Assembly (NCBI GenBank): GCA_944386015.1
Contig: CALWZK010000021.1
Coordinates: forward strand, 1 to 33,394
Direction: 5' to 3'
DNA: 33,394 nt
From: an uncultured Faecalibacterium sp.
GTDB lineage: Bacteria; Bacillota; Clostridia; Oscillospirales; Ruminococcaceae
In this document: in pieces, positions 14,749 through 22,284 of the stretch
How positions within the stretch are numbered: position 1 is the first letter of the stretch
Layout of the letters: every line of letters starts with the position of its first letter
The notes under the pieces: generated by a model
Seen by the model: the letters and a program-made list of their open reading frames with translations, nothing else
What the model was told of the DNA's origin: nothing
Databases searched by the model: none
Translations under genes and position numbers: made by a program

Positions 14749-15534
14749 ATGGCTTTTGTAAAGACTGAAGTGCAGGGCGCTGTCGAGATCATCACCATCG
14801 ACCGTCCCAAAGCACTGAACGCACTGAACCCCGAGGTTCTGGCAGACCTGAAGGCCGCTTTTGAGGCTGTGGACCAGAATGCCATCCGCTGCATCGTCCT
14901 GACCGGCGAAGGGGAGAAGAGCTTCGTGGCCGGCGCCGACATCGGCTCCATGAGCACCATGACCAAGGCCGAGGGCGAGGCTTTCGGCAAGCTGGGCAAT
15001 GACATCTTCCTGATGATCGAGCACTTCCCGATCCCCGTCATCGCTGCTGTCAACGGCTTCGCACTGGGCGGCGGCAACGAGCTGGCCATGAGCTGCGACA
15101 TCCGTCTGTGCTCTGACAACGCTGTGTTCGGCCAGCCCGAAGTGGGCCTGGGCATCACCCCGGGCTTCGGCGGCACCCAGCGTCTGGCCCGTCTGGTGGG
15201 CCTGGGCATGGCCAAGCAGCTGGTCTACTCGGCTCTGAACATCAAGGCCGACGAGGCTCTGCGGATCGGTCTGGTGAACGCTGTGTATCCCCAGGCTGAG
15301 CTGATGGAGAACGCCCTCAAGCTGGCAAACAAGATTGCCAAGAACGCCCCCATCGCTGTCCGCCACTGCAAGCAGGCCATGAACGAGGGCATCTCGCTGC
15401 CCATCGAGAAGGCCGTTGAGGTGGAGGAGAAGCTGTTCGGTGACTGCTTCGAGACCCACGATCAGGTGGAGGGCATGGCTTGCTTCCTCTCCCGCGAGAA
15501 ACCCAAGCCCAAGGCTGTCTTCACCAACAACTGA
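14749..15534 (+). CDS. crt: Crotonase / short-chain enoyl-CoA hydratase
   Basis: A 261-residue crotonase-fold enzyme that dehydrates 3-hydroxybutyryl-CoA to crotonyl-CoA. The oxyanion-hole segment AGADIGSM lies at 61-68. The catalytic glutamates are E111 (GGGNELAM) and E131 (FGQPEVGLG). The GFGGTQRL block follows. The frame is open from a GTG at 14716, but that lies within the preceding hairpin. The ATG at 14749 has an AAAGGAAA site and matches the usual start (MAFVKTEV). It is the second gene of the operon. Confidence 0.96.
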   Translation: MAFVKTEVQGAVEIITIDRPKALNALNPEVLADLKAAFEAVDQNAIRCIVLTGEGEKSFVAGADIGSMSTMTKAEGEAFGKLGNDIFLMIEHFPIPVIAAVNGFALGGGNELAMSCDIRLCSDNAVFGQPEVGLGITPGFGGTQRLARLVGLGMAKQLVYSALNIKADEALRIGLVNAVYPQAELMENALKLANKIAKNAPIAVRHCKQAMNEGISLPIEKAVEVEEKLFGDCFETHDQVEGMACFLSREKPKPKAVFTNN

Positions 15535-15552
15535 GTTTTGCAATCCATTCAA

Positions 15553-15570
15553 TTATAATTTACATTATAA
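15553..15570 (+). repeat. AT-rich inverted repeat between crt and hbd
   Basis: TTATAAT-TTAC-ATTATAA has perfect seven-base arms and sits just upstream of the AAAAGGAG site of hbd. It could be a weak RNA hairpin, an operator, or include a -10 box (TATAAT at 15554-15559), but no -35 box is visible. Confidence 0.5.
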
Positions 15571-15585
15571 AAAGGAGACATTGCT

Positions 15586-16458
15586 ATGAAAATCGGCGTT
15601 ATCGGCGCTGGCACCATGGGCCAGGGCATCGCAAAGGCATTCGCTCAGGTCGGCGGCAACACGGTTGCACTGTGCGACATCAAGCAGGAGTGGGCTGAGA
15701 ACGGCAAGGCCAAGATCGAAAAGGGCTATGCCCGCCTGGTTTCCAAGGGAAAGATGACCCAGGAGAAGGTGGACGAGATCTGCGCCGCCATCATCCCCGG
15801 CGTCAAGGAAGATCTGTGCGCTGACTGCGACCTGATCGTCGAGGCAGCTTTTGAGGATATGAAGGTCAAGCAGGACACCTTTGCTGATCTGGACAAGATC
15901 TGCAAGCCCGAGTGCATTTTCGCTTCCAACACTTCGTCCCTGTCCATCACCGAGATCGGCAAGGGCCTGAGCCGTCCTCTGGTTGGCATGCACTTCTTCA
16001 ACCCCGCTGACCGCATGAAGCTGATCGAGGTCATCGCTGGCTGCAACACCCCCAACGAGACCGTCGAGAAGATCAAGGAGATCTCTGTTGCCATCGGCAA
16101 GCAGCCGGTTCAGGTGAACGAGGCTGCCGGCTTCGTGGTCAACCGCATCCTGATCCCCATGATCAACGAGGCTGCCTTCATCAAGATGGAGGGTGTCTCC
16201 GACATCGAGGGCATTGACACCGCTATGAAGCTGGGCGCCAACCACCCCATGGGACCCCTGGAGCTGGGCGACTTCGTCGGCCTGGATATCTGCCTGGCCA
16301 TCATGGACGTCCTGTACAAGGAGACCGGCGATTCCAAGTATCGTGCCTGCCCGCTGATCCGCAAGATGGTCCGCGGCGGCAACCTGGGCTGCAAGACCGG
16401 CAAGGGCTTCTATGTTTACAACGCTGACCGCACCAAGACCCCGGTCGACAAGCTGTAA
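15586..16458 (+). CDS. hbd: 3-hydroxybutyryl-CoA dehydrogenase
   Basis: A 290-residue dehydrogenase that reduces acetoacetyl-CoA to 3-hydroxybutyryl-CoA with NAD(P)H. The N-terminal Rossmann motif is GAGTMGQG (residues 7-14). The catalytic His is H136 in GMHFFNPADRMKLIE, paired with E148. The C-terminal helical domain holds NEAAGFVVNRILIPMINEA and HPMGPLELGDFVGLD. AAAAGGAGA precedes the ATG. Step order in the pathway is thl, hbd, crt, bcd; gene order differs only in crt and hbd. Confidence 0.97.
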   Translation: MKIGVIGAGTMGQGIAKAFAQVGGNTVALCDIKQEWAENGKAKIEKGYARLVSKGKMTQEKVDEICAAIIPGVKEDLCADCDLIVEAAFEDMKVKQDTFADLDKICKPECIFASNTSSLSITEIGKGLSRPLVGMHFFNPADRMKLIEVIAGCNTPNETVEKIKEISVAIGKQPVQVNEAAGFVVNRILIPMINEAAFIKMEGVSDIEGIDTAMKLGANHPMGPLELGDFVGLDICLAIMDVLYKETGDSKYRACPLIRKMVRGGNLGCKTGKGFYVYNADRTKTPVDKL

Positions 16459-16491
16459 TATGCCGCAAGGGGTGATCCGGATATAACGGAA

Positions 16492-16530
16492 CGCTCCCCG
16501 CAGGTGAAATGCTCTGCGGGGAGCGGTTTT
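16492..16530 (+). terminator. Terminator-like hairpin inside the operon, between hbd and bcd
   Basis: CGCTCCCCGCAG (16492-16503) pairs perfectly over 12 bp with CTGCGGGGAGCG (16514-16525) around a ten-base loop. Only a short T run (16527-16530) follows. It is likely a partial terminator or 3'-end protecting stem that sets different transcript levels upstream and downstream. Confidence 0.7.
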
Positions 16531-16573
16531 ACCCGGCCCCACAATACTATGAATTCCAAGGGAGGAAGCAGTG

Positions 16574-17743
16574 ATGGATTTTACTCTGTCCAAGCAGCAG
16601 CTCATGGCGCAGAAGATGTACCGCGAGTTCGCTGAGAACGAAGTCAAACCCCTGGCAAAAAAGGTGGATGCAGAAGAATACTTCCCCAAAGAGACCGTTG
16701 AGAAGATGGGCAAGCTCGGTATGATGGGCATCTACTTCCCGACCTCTGTGGGCGGAGCCGGCGGCGACGTGCTGAGCTACGTCATGGCCGTCGAAGAGCT
16801 GAGCAAGGTCTGCGGCACGACCGGTGTTATCCTGTCTGCCCACAGCTCTCTGTGCGCTGCTCCCATTTACGAGAACGGTACCCCCGAGCAGAAGGCAAAG
16901 TATCTGCCCAAGCTGTGCAGCGGCGAGTGGCTGGGTGCTTTCGGCCTGACCGAGCCCGGCGCCGGCACCGATGCCCAGGGTCAGCAGACCTTCGCTGTGG
17001 AGCGTGAGGACGGCTGGCTGCTGAACGGCTCCAAGATCTTCATCACCAACTCCGGCTTTGCTGATGTGTTCATCATCATCGCCGTCACCGGCACCGTGCT
17101 GGACAAGCGCGGCCGCAAGAGCAAGGAGATCTCCGCCTTCATCGTGGAGCGGACCGATCCCGGCTTCAAGGTCGGCAAGCCCGAGGACAAGATGGGCATC
17201 CGCGGTTCTTCCACCTGTGAGCTGATCATGGAAGATTGCCTGATCCCCAAGGATCGTCTGCTGGGCGTCAAGGGCAAGGGCTTCCAGCTGGCCATGGCTA
17301 CCCTGGACGGCGGCCGTATCGGCATCGCCGCACAGGCTCTGGGCATTGCTGAGGGCGCTATCGATGAGACCGTCGCTTACGTCAAGGAGCGCAAGCAGTT
17401 CGGCCGCAGCATCGCCCAGTTCCAGAACACCCAGTTCGAGCTGGCTGAGATGAAGGCCCGCGTGGACGCAGCCAAGTACCTGGTCTACGCTGCCGCACTC
17501 AAGAAGCAGGCTATCATGAATGGCCAGAAGGGCCGCTACAGCGTTGAGGCTGCCGAGGCCAAGCTGATTGCCGCCCGTACCGCCAGCGACGTGACCCGCC
17601 GCTGCCTGCAGCTCTTCGGCGGTTACGGCTATACCCGCGACTATCCGATCGAGCGGATGATGCGTGACGCCAAGATCACCGAGATCTACGAAGGCACCAG
17701 CGAAGTGCAGATGATGGTCATCTCGGGCGCGCTGCTGAAGTAA
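16574..17743 (+). CDS. bcd: Butyryl-CoA dehydrogenase (short-chain acyl-CoA dehydrogenase)
   Basis: A 389-residue FAD acyl-CoA dehydrogenase that reduces crotonyl-CoA to butyryl-CoA. Blocks in order: FGLTEPGAGTDA near 121-132, FITNSGFADVFI near 155, GIRGSSTCELIMEDC, and YGYTRDYPIERMMRDAKITEIYEGTSEVQ. The catalytic base is E373 in YEGTSE. With EtfAB, such enzymes in clostridia bifurcate NADH electrons between crotonyl-CoA and ferredoxin; that is inferred from operon context. The ATG at 16574 is preferred over the adjacent GTG at 16571; GGGAGG lies eight bases upstream. Confidence 0.97.
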   Translation: MDFTLSKQQLMAQKMYREFAENEVKPLAKKVDAEEYFPKETVEKMGKLGMMGIYFPTSVGGAGGDVLSYVMAVEELSKVCGTTGVILSAHSSLCAAPIYENGTPEQKAKYLPKLCSGEWLGAFGLTEPGAGTDAQGQQTFAVEREDGWLLNGSKIFITNSGFADVFIIIAVTGTVLDKRGRKSKEISAFIVERTDPGFKVGKPEDKMGIRGSSTCELIMEDCLIPKDRLLGVKGKGFQLAMATLDGGRIGIAAQALGIAEGAIDETVAYVKERKQFGRSIAQFQNTQFELAEMKARVDAAKYLVYAAALKKQAIMNGQKGRYSVEAAEAKLIAARTASDVTRRCLQLFGGYGYTRDYPIERMMRDAKITEIYEGTSEVQMMVISGALLK

Positions 17744-17759
17744 GGAGGGCAAGAGTACA

Positions 17760-18554
17760 ATGAAAGCGATTGTTTGTGTCAAGCAGGTTCCCGATACCTC
17801 CGGCAAGGTTGCAGTCAAGCCGGACGGGACCCTCGACCGTGCCTCTATGGCAACCATCACCAACCCCGATGACCTGAACGCCCTGGAGGCCGCCCTCAAA
17901 CTGAAGGACGCCACCGGCTGCGAAGTCGTCGTCGTCACCATGGGTCCCCCGCCGGCCGAAGGGATGCTGCGCGAGCTGCTGGCCCGCGGCGCTGACCGCG
18001 CCGTCCTGGTTTCGGGCCGTGAGTTCGGCGGTTCCGATACCTTCGCCACCAGCCAGATCCTGGCTGCTGCCGTCAACAAGATCGGCGTCGGCCCCGAGGA
18101 TATCGTCTTCTGCGGCCGTCAGGCAATCGATGGCGATACCGCCCAGGTTGGCCCCCAGATCGCCGAGAAGCTGCACCTGCCCCAGGTCACCTATGCTGCC
18201 GACATCCAGAAGGACGGCAACACCCTGGTGGTCAAGCGCATGCTGGAAGACGGCTACATGATGATCCGGGTCAAGACCCCCTGCCTGATCACCTGCATCA
18301 AGGAGCTGAACCAGCCCCGTTACATGAGCGTCAACGGCATCTTCACCTGCTACGACAAGCCGATGGAAGTCTTTGATTACAACGCTCTGAAAGATGATCC
18401 CCTGATCGAGGTTGACACCATCGGTCTGAAGGGCTCTCCCACCAACGTCTTCAAGTCCTTCACTCCTCCCCAGAAGGGTGCAGGCACCATGCTCACCGGC
18501 GACAACGTGGCTGCTCAGCTGGCGTCTGTCCTGGCCGGCAAGCATCTGATCTGA
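17760..18554 (+). CDS. etfB: Electron transfer flavoprotein, beta subunit
   Basis: A 264-residue EtfB, the usual length. It starts with MKAIVCVKQVPDT, and has NPDDLNALEAAL, GPPPAEGMLRELLARGADRAVLV and CGRQAIDGDTAQVGPQIAEKL, all family blocks forming the nucleotide/FAD pocket shared with EtfA. It begins 16 bases after bcd with an AGGAGGGC site and is followed 19 bases later by etfA. It hands electrons between NADH, the Bcd flavin and probably ferredoxin. Confidence 0.97.
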   Translation: MKAIVCVKQVPDTSGKVAVKPDGTLDRASMATITNPDDLNALEAALKLKDATGCEVVVVTMGPPPAEGMLRELLARGADRAVLVSGREFGGSDTFATSQILAAAVNKIGVGPEDIVFCGRQAIDGDTAQVGPQIAEKLHLPQVTYAADIQKDGNTLVVKRMLEDGYMMIRVKTPCLITCIKELNQPRYMSVNGIFTCYDKPMEVFDYNALKDDPLIEVDTIGLKGSPTNVFKSFTPPQKGAGTMLTGDNVAAQLASVLAGKHLI

Positions 18555-18573
18555 CGAAAGGAGCAGGATTACA

Positions 18574-19668
18574 ATGGCTGATTTTAAAGAGTACAAGGGC
18601 GTGTGGGTCTTCTGCGAGCAGCGGCAGGGCGCACTGATGTCCACCGACTTCGAGCTGGTGAGCGAGGCCCGCAAGCTGGCCGACGAGCTGGGCTGCGAAG
18701 TCACCGGCCTGCTGCTGGGCGAGAACGTTGAGCCCATCGCCAAAGAGCTGGGCGGCTACGGCGCAGACAAGGTTATGGTCTGCGACAGCCCACTGCTGAA
18801 GGATTACACCACCGACGCATACGCCAAGGTGGTCTGCGACATGGTCAACGAGTACAAGCCTGAGGTGCTGCTGATTGGCGCTACCAACATCGGCCGTGAC
18901 CTGGGCCCCCGCTGCGCAGCCCGTCTGCACACCGGCCTGACCGCTGATGCCACCCACCTGGATGTGGACACCAAGAAGTACGTCGAGTTCCTGGCTGAGA
19001 GCTCCACCATCGACCTCTCCAAGCAGACCTTCGACTACGAGGACCGCAACCTGAAGATGACCCGTCCTGCATTCGGCGGCCATCTGATGGCTACCATCAT
19101 CTGCCCCCGTTTCCGTCCCCAGATGTCCACCGTCCGTCCCGGCGTCATGAAGAAGGCTCCCTTCGATCAGGCCAAGGCTGATGCCTGCCAGATCGTCAAG
19201 CCCGCCTTCAGCCTGACCGCTGACGACATCAAGACCGAGGTCCTGAGCGTGGAGAAGGCCGCCACCAAGCTGGTTGACCTGATCGGCGCCGACGTCATCG
19301 TCTCGGTTGGCCGTGGTATCTCCAAGGACGTGGAGAAGGGCATTGCCCTGGCCGAGCAGCTGGCTGAAGCTCTGGGCGGCGGCGTCGTGGGTGCTTCCCG
19401 TGCCGTCACCGATGCCGGCTGGATGAGCGCTGACCACCAGGTTGGCCAGACCGGCAAGACCGTCCACCCCAAGATCTATGTGGCTCTGGGCATTTCCGGT
19501 GCCATCCAGCACGTGGCTGGCATGCAGGACTCTGAGACCATCATTGCCGTGAACAAGAACGAGTCGGCCCCCATCTTCGGCGTCGCTGATTACGGCATTG
19601 TGGGCGATCTGTTCAAGGTTGTGCCCGATCTGATCAAGGAAATCGAAGCTGCCAAGGCTGCAAAGTGA
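18574..19668 (+). CDS. etfA: Electron transfer flavoprotein, alpha subunit
   Basis: A 364-residue EtfA partner of the preceding gene. The N-terminal domain (to about 190) is the alpha/beta ETF fold with [21 protein letters not shown]. The C-terminal FAD domain holds [41 protein letters not shown] and NKNESAPIF. There is no extra ferredoxin domain at the N-terminus. AAAGGAG precedes the ATG. It is the last gene of the butyrate operon, before a strong terminator. Confidence 0.97.
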   Translation: MADFKEYKGVWVFCEQRQGALMSTDFELVSEARKLADELGCEVTGLLLGENVEPIAKELGGYGADKVMVCDSPLLKDYTTDAYAKVVCDMVNEYKPEVLLIGATNIGRDLGPRCAARLHTGLTADATHLDVDTKKYVEFLAESSTIDLSKQTFDYEDRNLKMTRPAFGGHLMATIICPRFRPQMSTVRPGVMKKAPFDQAKADACQIVKPAFSLTADDIKTEVLSVEKAATKLVDLIGADVIVSVGRGISKDVEKGIALAEQLAEALGGGVVGASRAVTDAGWMSADHQVGQTGKTVHPKIYVALGISGAIQHVAGMQDSETIIAVNKNESAPIFGVADYGIVGDLFKVVPDLIKEIEAAKAAK

Positions 19669-19705
19669 TTTCCCTTTACAGATAAAACCTTCGTCAATGC
19701 GCGAC

Positions 19706-19739
19706 AAAAAGTGCTCTGCCCTCGGGCGGGGCACTTTTT
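19706..19739 (+). terminator. Terminator of the butyrate operon
   Basis: A 16-bp stem starts with AAAAAGTGC (19706-19714) and ends with GCACTTTTT (19731-19739) around a three-base loop, with a few G-T pairs inside. Together with the T run it is a strong intrinsic terminator, 37 bases after etfA. Confidence 0.93.
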
Positions 19740-19898
19740 GTGTTTCAGCGGCAGCCGCATTTCATGCCATCCTTCCTGCATTCGGATGCACTTTTCTTGA
19801 CGCGGGATTCGCCTCCATGGTATGTTACAATCAGAAACAGGCGCCGGCCCAGTCCCTGCCGGCCGCCGCAAAACAGACCAAAAAAGGAGGCCAAGACC

Positions 19899-20393
19899 AT
19901 GACAAGACGGAACTGGAAACGATGGATTTCTCTGCTGCTGGCAGCCATTCTGCTGACAGCCCTGTTGACCAGCTGCTCAGGGGGAAGCACCCAGACAGAC
20001 GACTTGCCTGGTGCCTCCAGCGCCTCCCGCTATGAGGAGGAGGTCATCCGCCTGGTGAACGAAATCCGGGAGGATCATGGCCTGGAGCCCCTGAGCACCA
20101 ACAGTGCCATTATGGCCGCCGCCCACGCACGGCTGAAAGAGCTGGATCTCTCGCCCTCTCATACCAGGCCGGACGGGACTTCCTATTACACCATCCTGCC
20201 TGAATACGGGCTGTCTCCCTATGCGCCGGGCGGGGAAAACCTGGCCTTTGGCTACAGGACGCCCCAGGAAGCGGTGAACGGCTGGATGAATTCGCCGGGC
20301 CATCGGGCCAACATTCTGAAAGAGGGGATTACCCTGATTGGCGTAGGGTATAACCCCAGCAAAAACTACTGGGTTCAGGTGTTCACCCACTGA
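19899..20393 (+). CDS. CAP/SCP-domain lipoprotein (YkwD-like)
   Basis: A 164-residue secreted lipoprotein. Residues 1-26 are a lipoprotein signal with lipobox LTSC and a following GGSTQTDD linker. The rest is a CAP domain: EEEVIRLVNEIREDHGLEPL, the AAHARLKEL helix with its His, GENLAFGY with its Glu, and MNSPGHRANILKEG with the second His. CAP domains in bacteria are of uncertain function, with roles suggested at the cell wall. The frame is open upstream to 19740, but the ATG at 19899 has AAAGGAGG eight bases before it and begins the signal peptide. It stands alone between two terminators. Confidence 0.92.
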   Translation: MTRRNWKRWISLLLAAILLTALLTSCSGGSTQTDDLPGASSASRYEEEVIRLVNEIREDHGLEPLSTNSAIMAAAHARLKELDLSPSHTRPDGTSYYTILPEYGLSPYAPGGENLAFGYRTPQEAVNGWMNSPGHRANILKEGITLIGVGYNPSKNYWVQVFTH

Positions 20394-20410
20394 ATCTGTT
20401 CCGCATTTGG

Positions 20411-20436
20411 GCTCCGCCTTCGGGCGGAGCTTTTTT
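20411..20436 (+). terminator. Intrinsic terminator after the CAP lipoprotein gene
   Basis: GCTCCGCC (20411-20418) pairs with GGCGGAGC (20423-20430) around a TTCG tetraloop and is followed by six T residues. Confidence 0.95.
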
Positions 20437-20454
20437 GCTGCGCCGGGGCCGTAC

Positions 20455-20482
20455 TTGCGCAAATGTTGATTTATGCTATACT
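20455..20482 (+). promoter_or_regulatory. Promoter of the yigZ-like gene
   Basis: An extended -10 element TGC-TATACT (20474-20482) lies 31 bases before the start codon. The facing -35 box TTGCGC (20455-20460, 16-base spacer) is weak. Confidence 0.6.
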
Positions 20483-20513
20483 CTAGTAAAGACTGTATAG
20501 GGAGGGCGCGATT

Positions 20514-21134
20514 TTGGAAGAATACCGCACCATCCGGGGGACAGCCTCCGGGGAATACGAGGAGAAGAAAAGCCGTTTCATTGCGGCTGCTGCCCATGTG
20601 GAAACCGAGGCCGAGGCGGTGGCATTCCTGGAGCAGATCCGGGCGGCCAACCGCACCGCCCGCCACAATGTCTACGCCTACAAGCTGCGGGCCGGCAATC
20701 GGGAACGGTATTCCGATGACGGGGAGCCTGCCAAAACCGCCGGCACCCCTGTGCTGGAAGTGATCGGCCACAGCGGCCTCACCGATCTGATTGTGGTGGT
20801 GACCCGCTATTTCGGCGGGATTCTGCTGGGCACCGGGGGACTGGTGCGGGCCTATACCACGGCGGCTTCCAGCGCGCTGGCGGCGGCCGACCAGGTGACG
20901 GTTCAGCCGGTGGTGCGGCTGACCACCACGGTGGATTACTCCCTCTATGAGCGGGTGACTTTGCTGATTGGCGCTGCCGGGGGCAAACTGGCCGACCCGG
21001 TGTTCACCGACCGGGTTTCCCTGGAATGGCAGATGCGGGCCGGCACCCAGGCGCCCCTGCTGGAACAGCTCCGGGAGCTGACCCGCGGGCAGGGGAAAGT
21101 GGAGGTGTCCGACCCCTTCTACGGTCCCATTTGA
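20514..21134 (+). CDS. YigZ family protein (IMPACT/UPF0029 fold)
   Basis: A 206-residue YigZ-type protein. The N-terminal UPF0029/IMPACT domain (to about 125) shows SRFIAAAAHVETEAEA, RTARHNVYAYKL, YSDDGEPAKTAGTPVLEVI and VVVTRYFGGILLGTGGLVRAY. The C-terminal domain is a ferredoxin-like DUF1949-type fold. Relatives in yeast and mammals (YIH1/IMPACT) act in translation control through GCN1; the bacterial role is not settled. The start is TTG, chosen because GGAGGG lies seven bases upstream and EEYRTI is the family-like N-terminus. The stop codon is shared with a long palindrome. Confidence 0.9.
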   Translation: MEEYRTIRGTASGEYEEKKSRFIAAAAHVETEAEAVAFLEQIRAANRTARHNVYAYKLRAGNRERYSDDGEPAKTAGTPVLEVIGHSGLTDLIVVVTRYFGGILLGTGGLVRAYTTAASSALAAADQVTVQPVVRLTTTVDYSLYERVTLLIGAAGGKLADPVFTDRVSLEWQMRAGTQAPLLEQLRELTRGQGKVEVSDPFYGPI

Positions 21135-21155
21135 ACTGGAAAATTTTTCCAGTTC
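21133..21155. repeat. Perfect 23-base palindrome at the yigZ stop
   Basis: Arms GAACTGGAAAA (21133-21143) and TTTTCCAGTTC (21145-21155) flank a single T. It begins in the yigZ stop codon and lies about 90 bases before the dGTPase-like gene. No T run follows, so it is a poor terminator. Operator or RNA-stability element are both possible. Confidence 0.7.
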
Positions 21156-21187
21156 CTAGAATTCTCCCCCTTGTGACACAGCCTGTG

Positions 21188-21196
21188 TGTTAGAAT
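21188..21196 (+). promoter_or_regulatory. Possible extended -10 element for the dGTPase-like gene
   Basis: TGT-TAGAAT lies 48 bases before the start codon. The nearest -35-like TTGTGA (21171-21176) is too close (14 bases), so any promoter would rest on the extended -10. Confidence 0.35.
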
Positions 21197-21244
21197 ATGG
21201 ATGGCGGACCTTGTGCCCGTGATGTTGAAAGAGAGGTATAGCCT

Positions 21245-22246
21245 ATGGATGTCCGTCTGCGAACCGAGGAGATTGAGCACCTGACCTTTGCGTCCTGGGC
21301 CAGCTTTTCCGATCAGAGCCGGGGCCGGGTCAGGCCCGAGCCCCAGGACCCCATCCGCCCCGTCTATCAGCGGGACAGGGACCGGGTCATCCACTGCAAG
21401 GCTTTCCGCCGGCTCAAGCAGAAGACCCAGGTGTTCCTGTCTCCGGAAGGGGATCTGTACCGCACCCGGCTGACCCATACCCTGGAAGTGTCCCAGATCG
21501 CCCGGACCATTGCCCGGGCCCTCCGGCTCAACGAGGACCTTACCGAGGCCATTGCCCTGGCCCATGACCTGGGGCATACCCCCTTTGGCCACGCCGGAGA
21601 GCGGGCCCTCAACGACCGGTACCCCGGCGGGTTCAAGCACTATGAGCAGAGCCTGCGGGTGGTGGACCGGCTGGAGAAGGACGGCAGCGGCCTGAATCTG
21701 ACCTGGGAGGTGCGCAACGGCATTGTGACCCACACCAAGGGCACATGGGCGGCCACCCCGGAAGGGCGGATCGTTCGGATGGCGGACCAGATCGCCTATG
21801 TCAACCACGACATCGAGGACGCGGTGCGGGCCGGCGTGCTGGACCCCTCGGTCCTGCCCAAAGAGGCCACCGATGTGCTGGGCCAGACCAAGTCGGCCCG
21901 GATCACCTCCATGATCAACAGCATCCTGGTCCATACCCAGCCCCCTGTAATCCAGGCAGGGCCGGTGGAGGACGAGGCTTTTCGCGCCCTGAAAGCCTTC
22001 ATGTACAGCACCGTCTACGTGGACAAGGTGGCCAAGCATGAGGAGCAGAAGGTGGAAAAGCTGATCGGGGATCTGTATGATTACTATCTGGCCCACCCCG
22101 ACCAGATGTCGCCCCTCTACCAGCGGATTGCCGAGGAGGAAGGGGAGGACCGGGCGGTCACCGACTATATCAGCGGGATGAGCGATGATTTTGCCATTCG
22201 GGCCTATGAGGAATTCTATGTGCCCCGCAGATGGCATGTGCTGTAA
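21245..22246 (+). CDS. Deoxyguanosinetriphosphate triphosphohydrolase-like HD protein
   Basis: A 333-residue HD-domain dNTP triphosphohydrolase of the short dGTPase-like type. The metal residues are visible: H78 in RTRLTHTLEVSQIAR and H107-D108 in ALAHDLGHTPFGHAGE, with D182-region IVRMADQIAYVNHDIEDA supplying the last Asp. RPVYQRDRDRVIHCKAFRRLKQKTQV is the family N-terminal block. Members split dNTPs into nucleoside and triphosphate, adjusting nucleotide pools. It precedes dnaG by 38 bases on the same strand, a pairing common in Clostridia, so it is probably cotranscribed with the replication-initiation genes. Confidence 0.93.
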   Translation: MDVRLRTEEIEHLTFASWASFSDQSRGRVRPEPQDPIRPVYQRDRDRVIHCKAFRRLKQKTQVFLSPEGDLYRTRLTHTLEVSQIARTIARALRLNEDLTEAIALAHDLGHTPFGHAGERALNDRYPGGFKHYEQSLRVVDRLEKDGSGLNLTWEVRNGIVTHTKGTWAATPEGRIVRMADQIAYVNHDIEDAVRAGVLDPSVLPKEATDVLGQTKSARITSMINSILVHTQPPVIQAGPVEDEAFRALKAFMYSTVYVDKVAKHEEQKVEKLIGDLYDYYLAHPDQMSPLYQRIAEEEGEDRAVTDYISGMSDDFAIRAYEEFYVPRRWHVL

Positions 22247-22284
22247 AACAACATCAGAATCAAAAGAGTAGGGAAGTTCACTGC

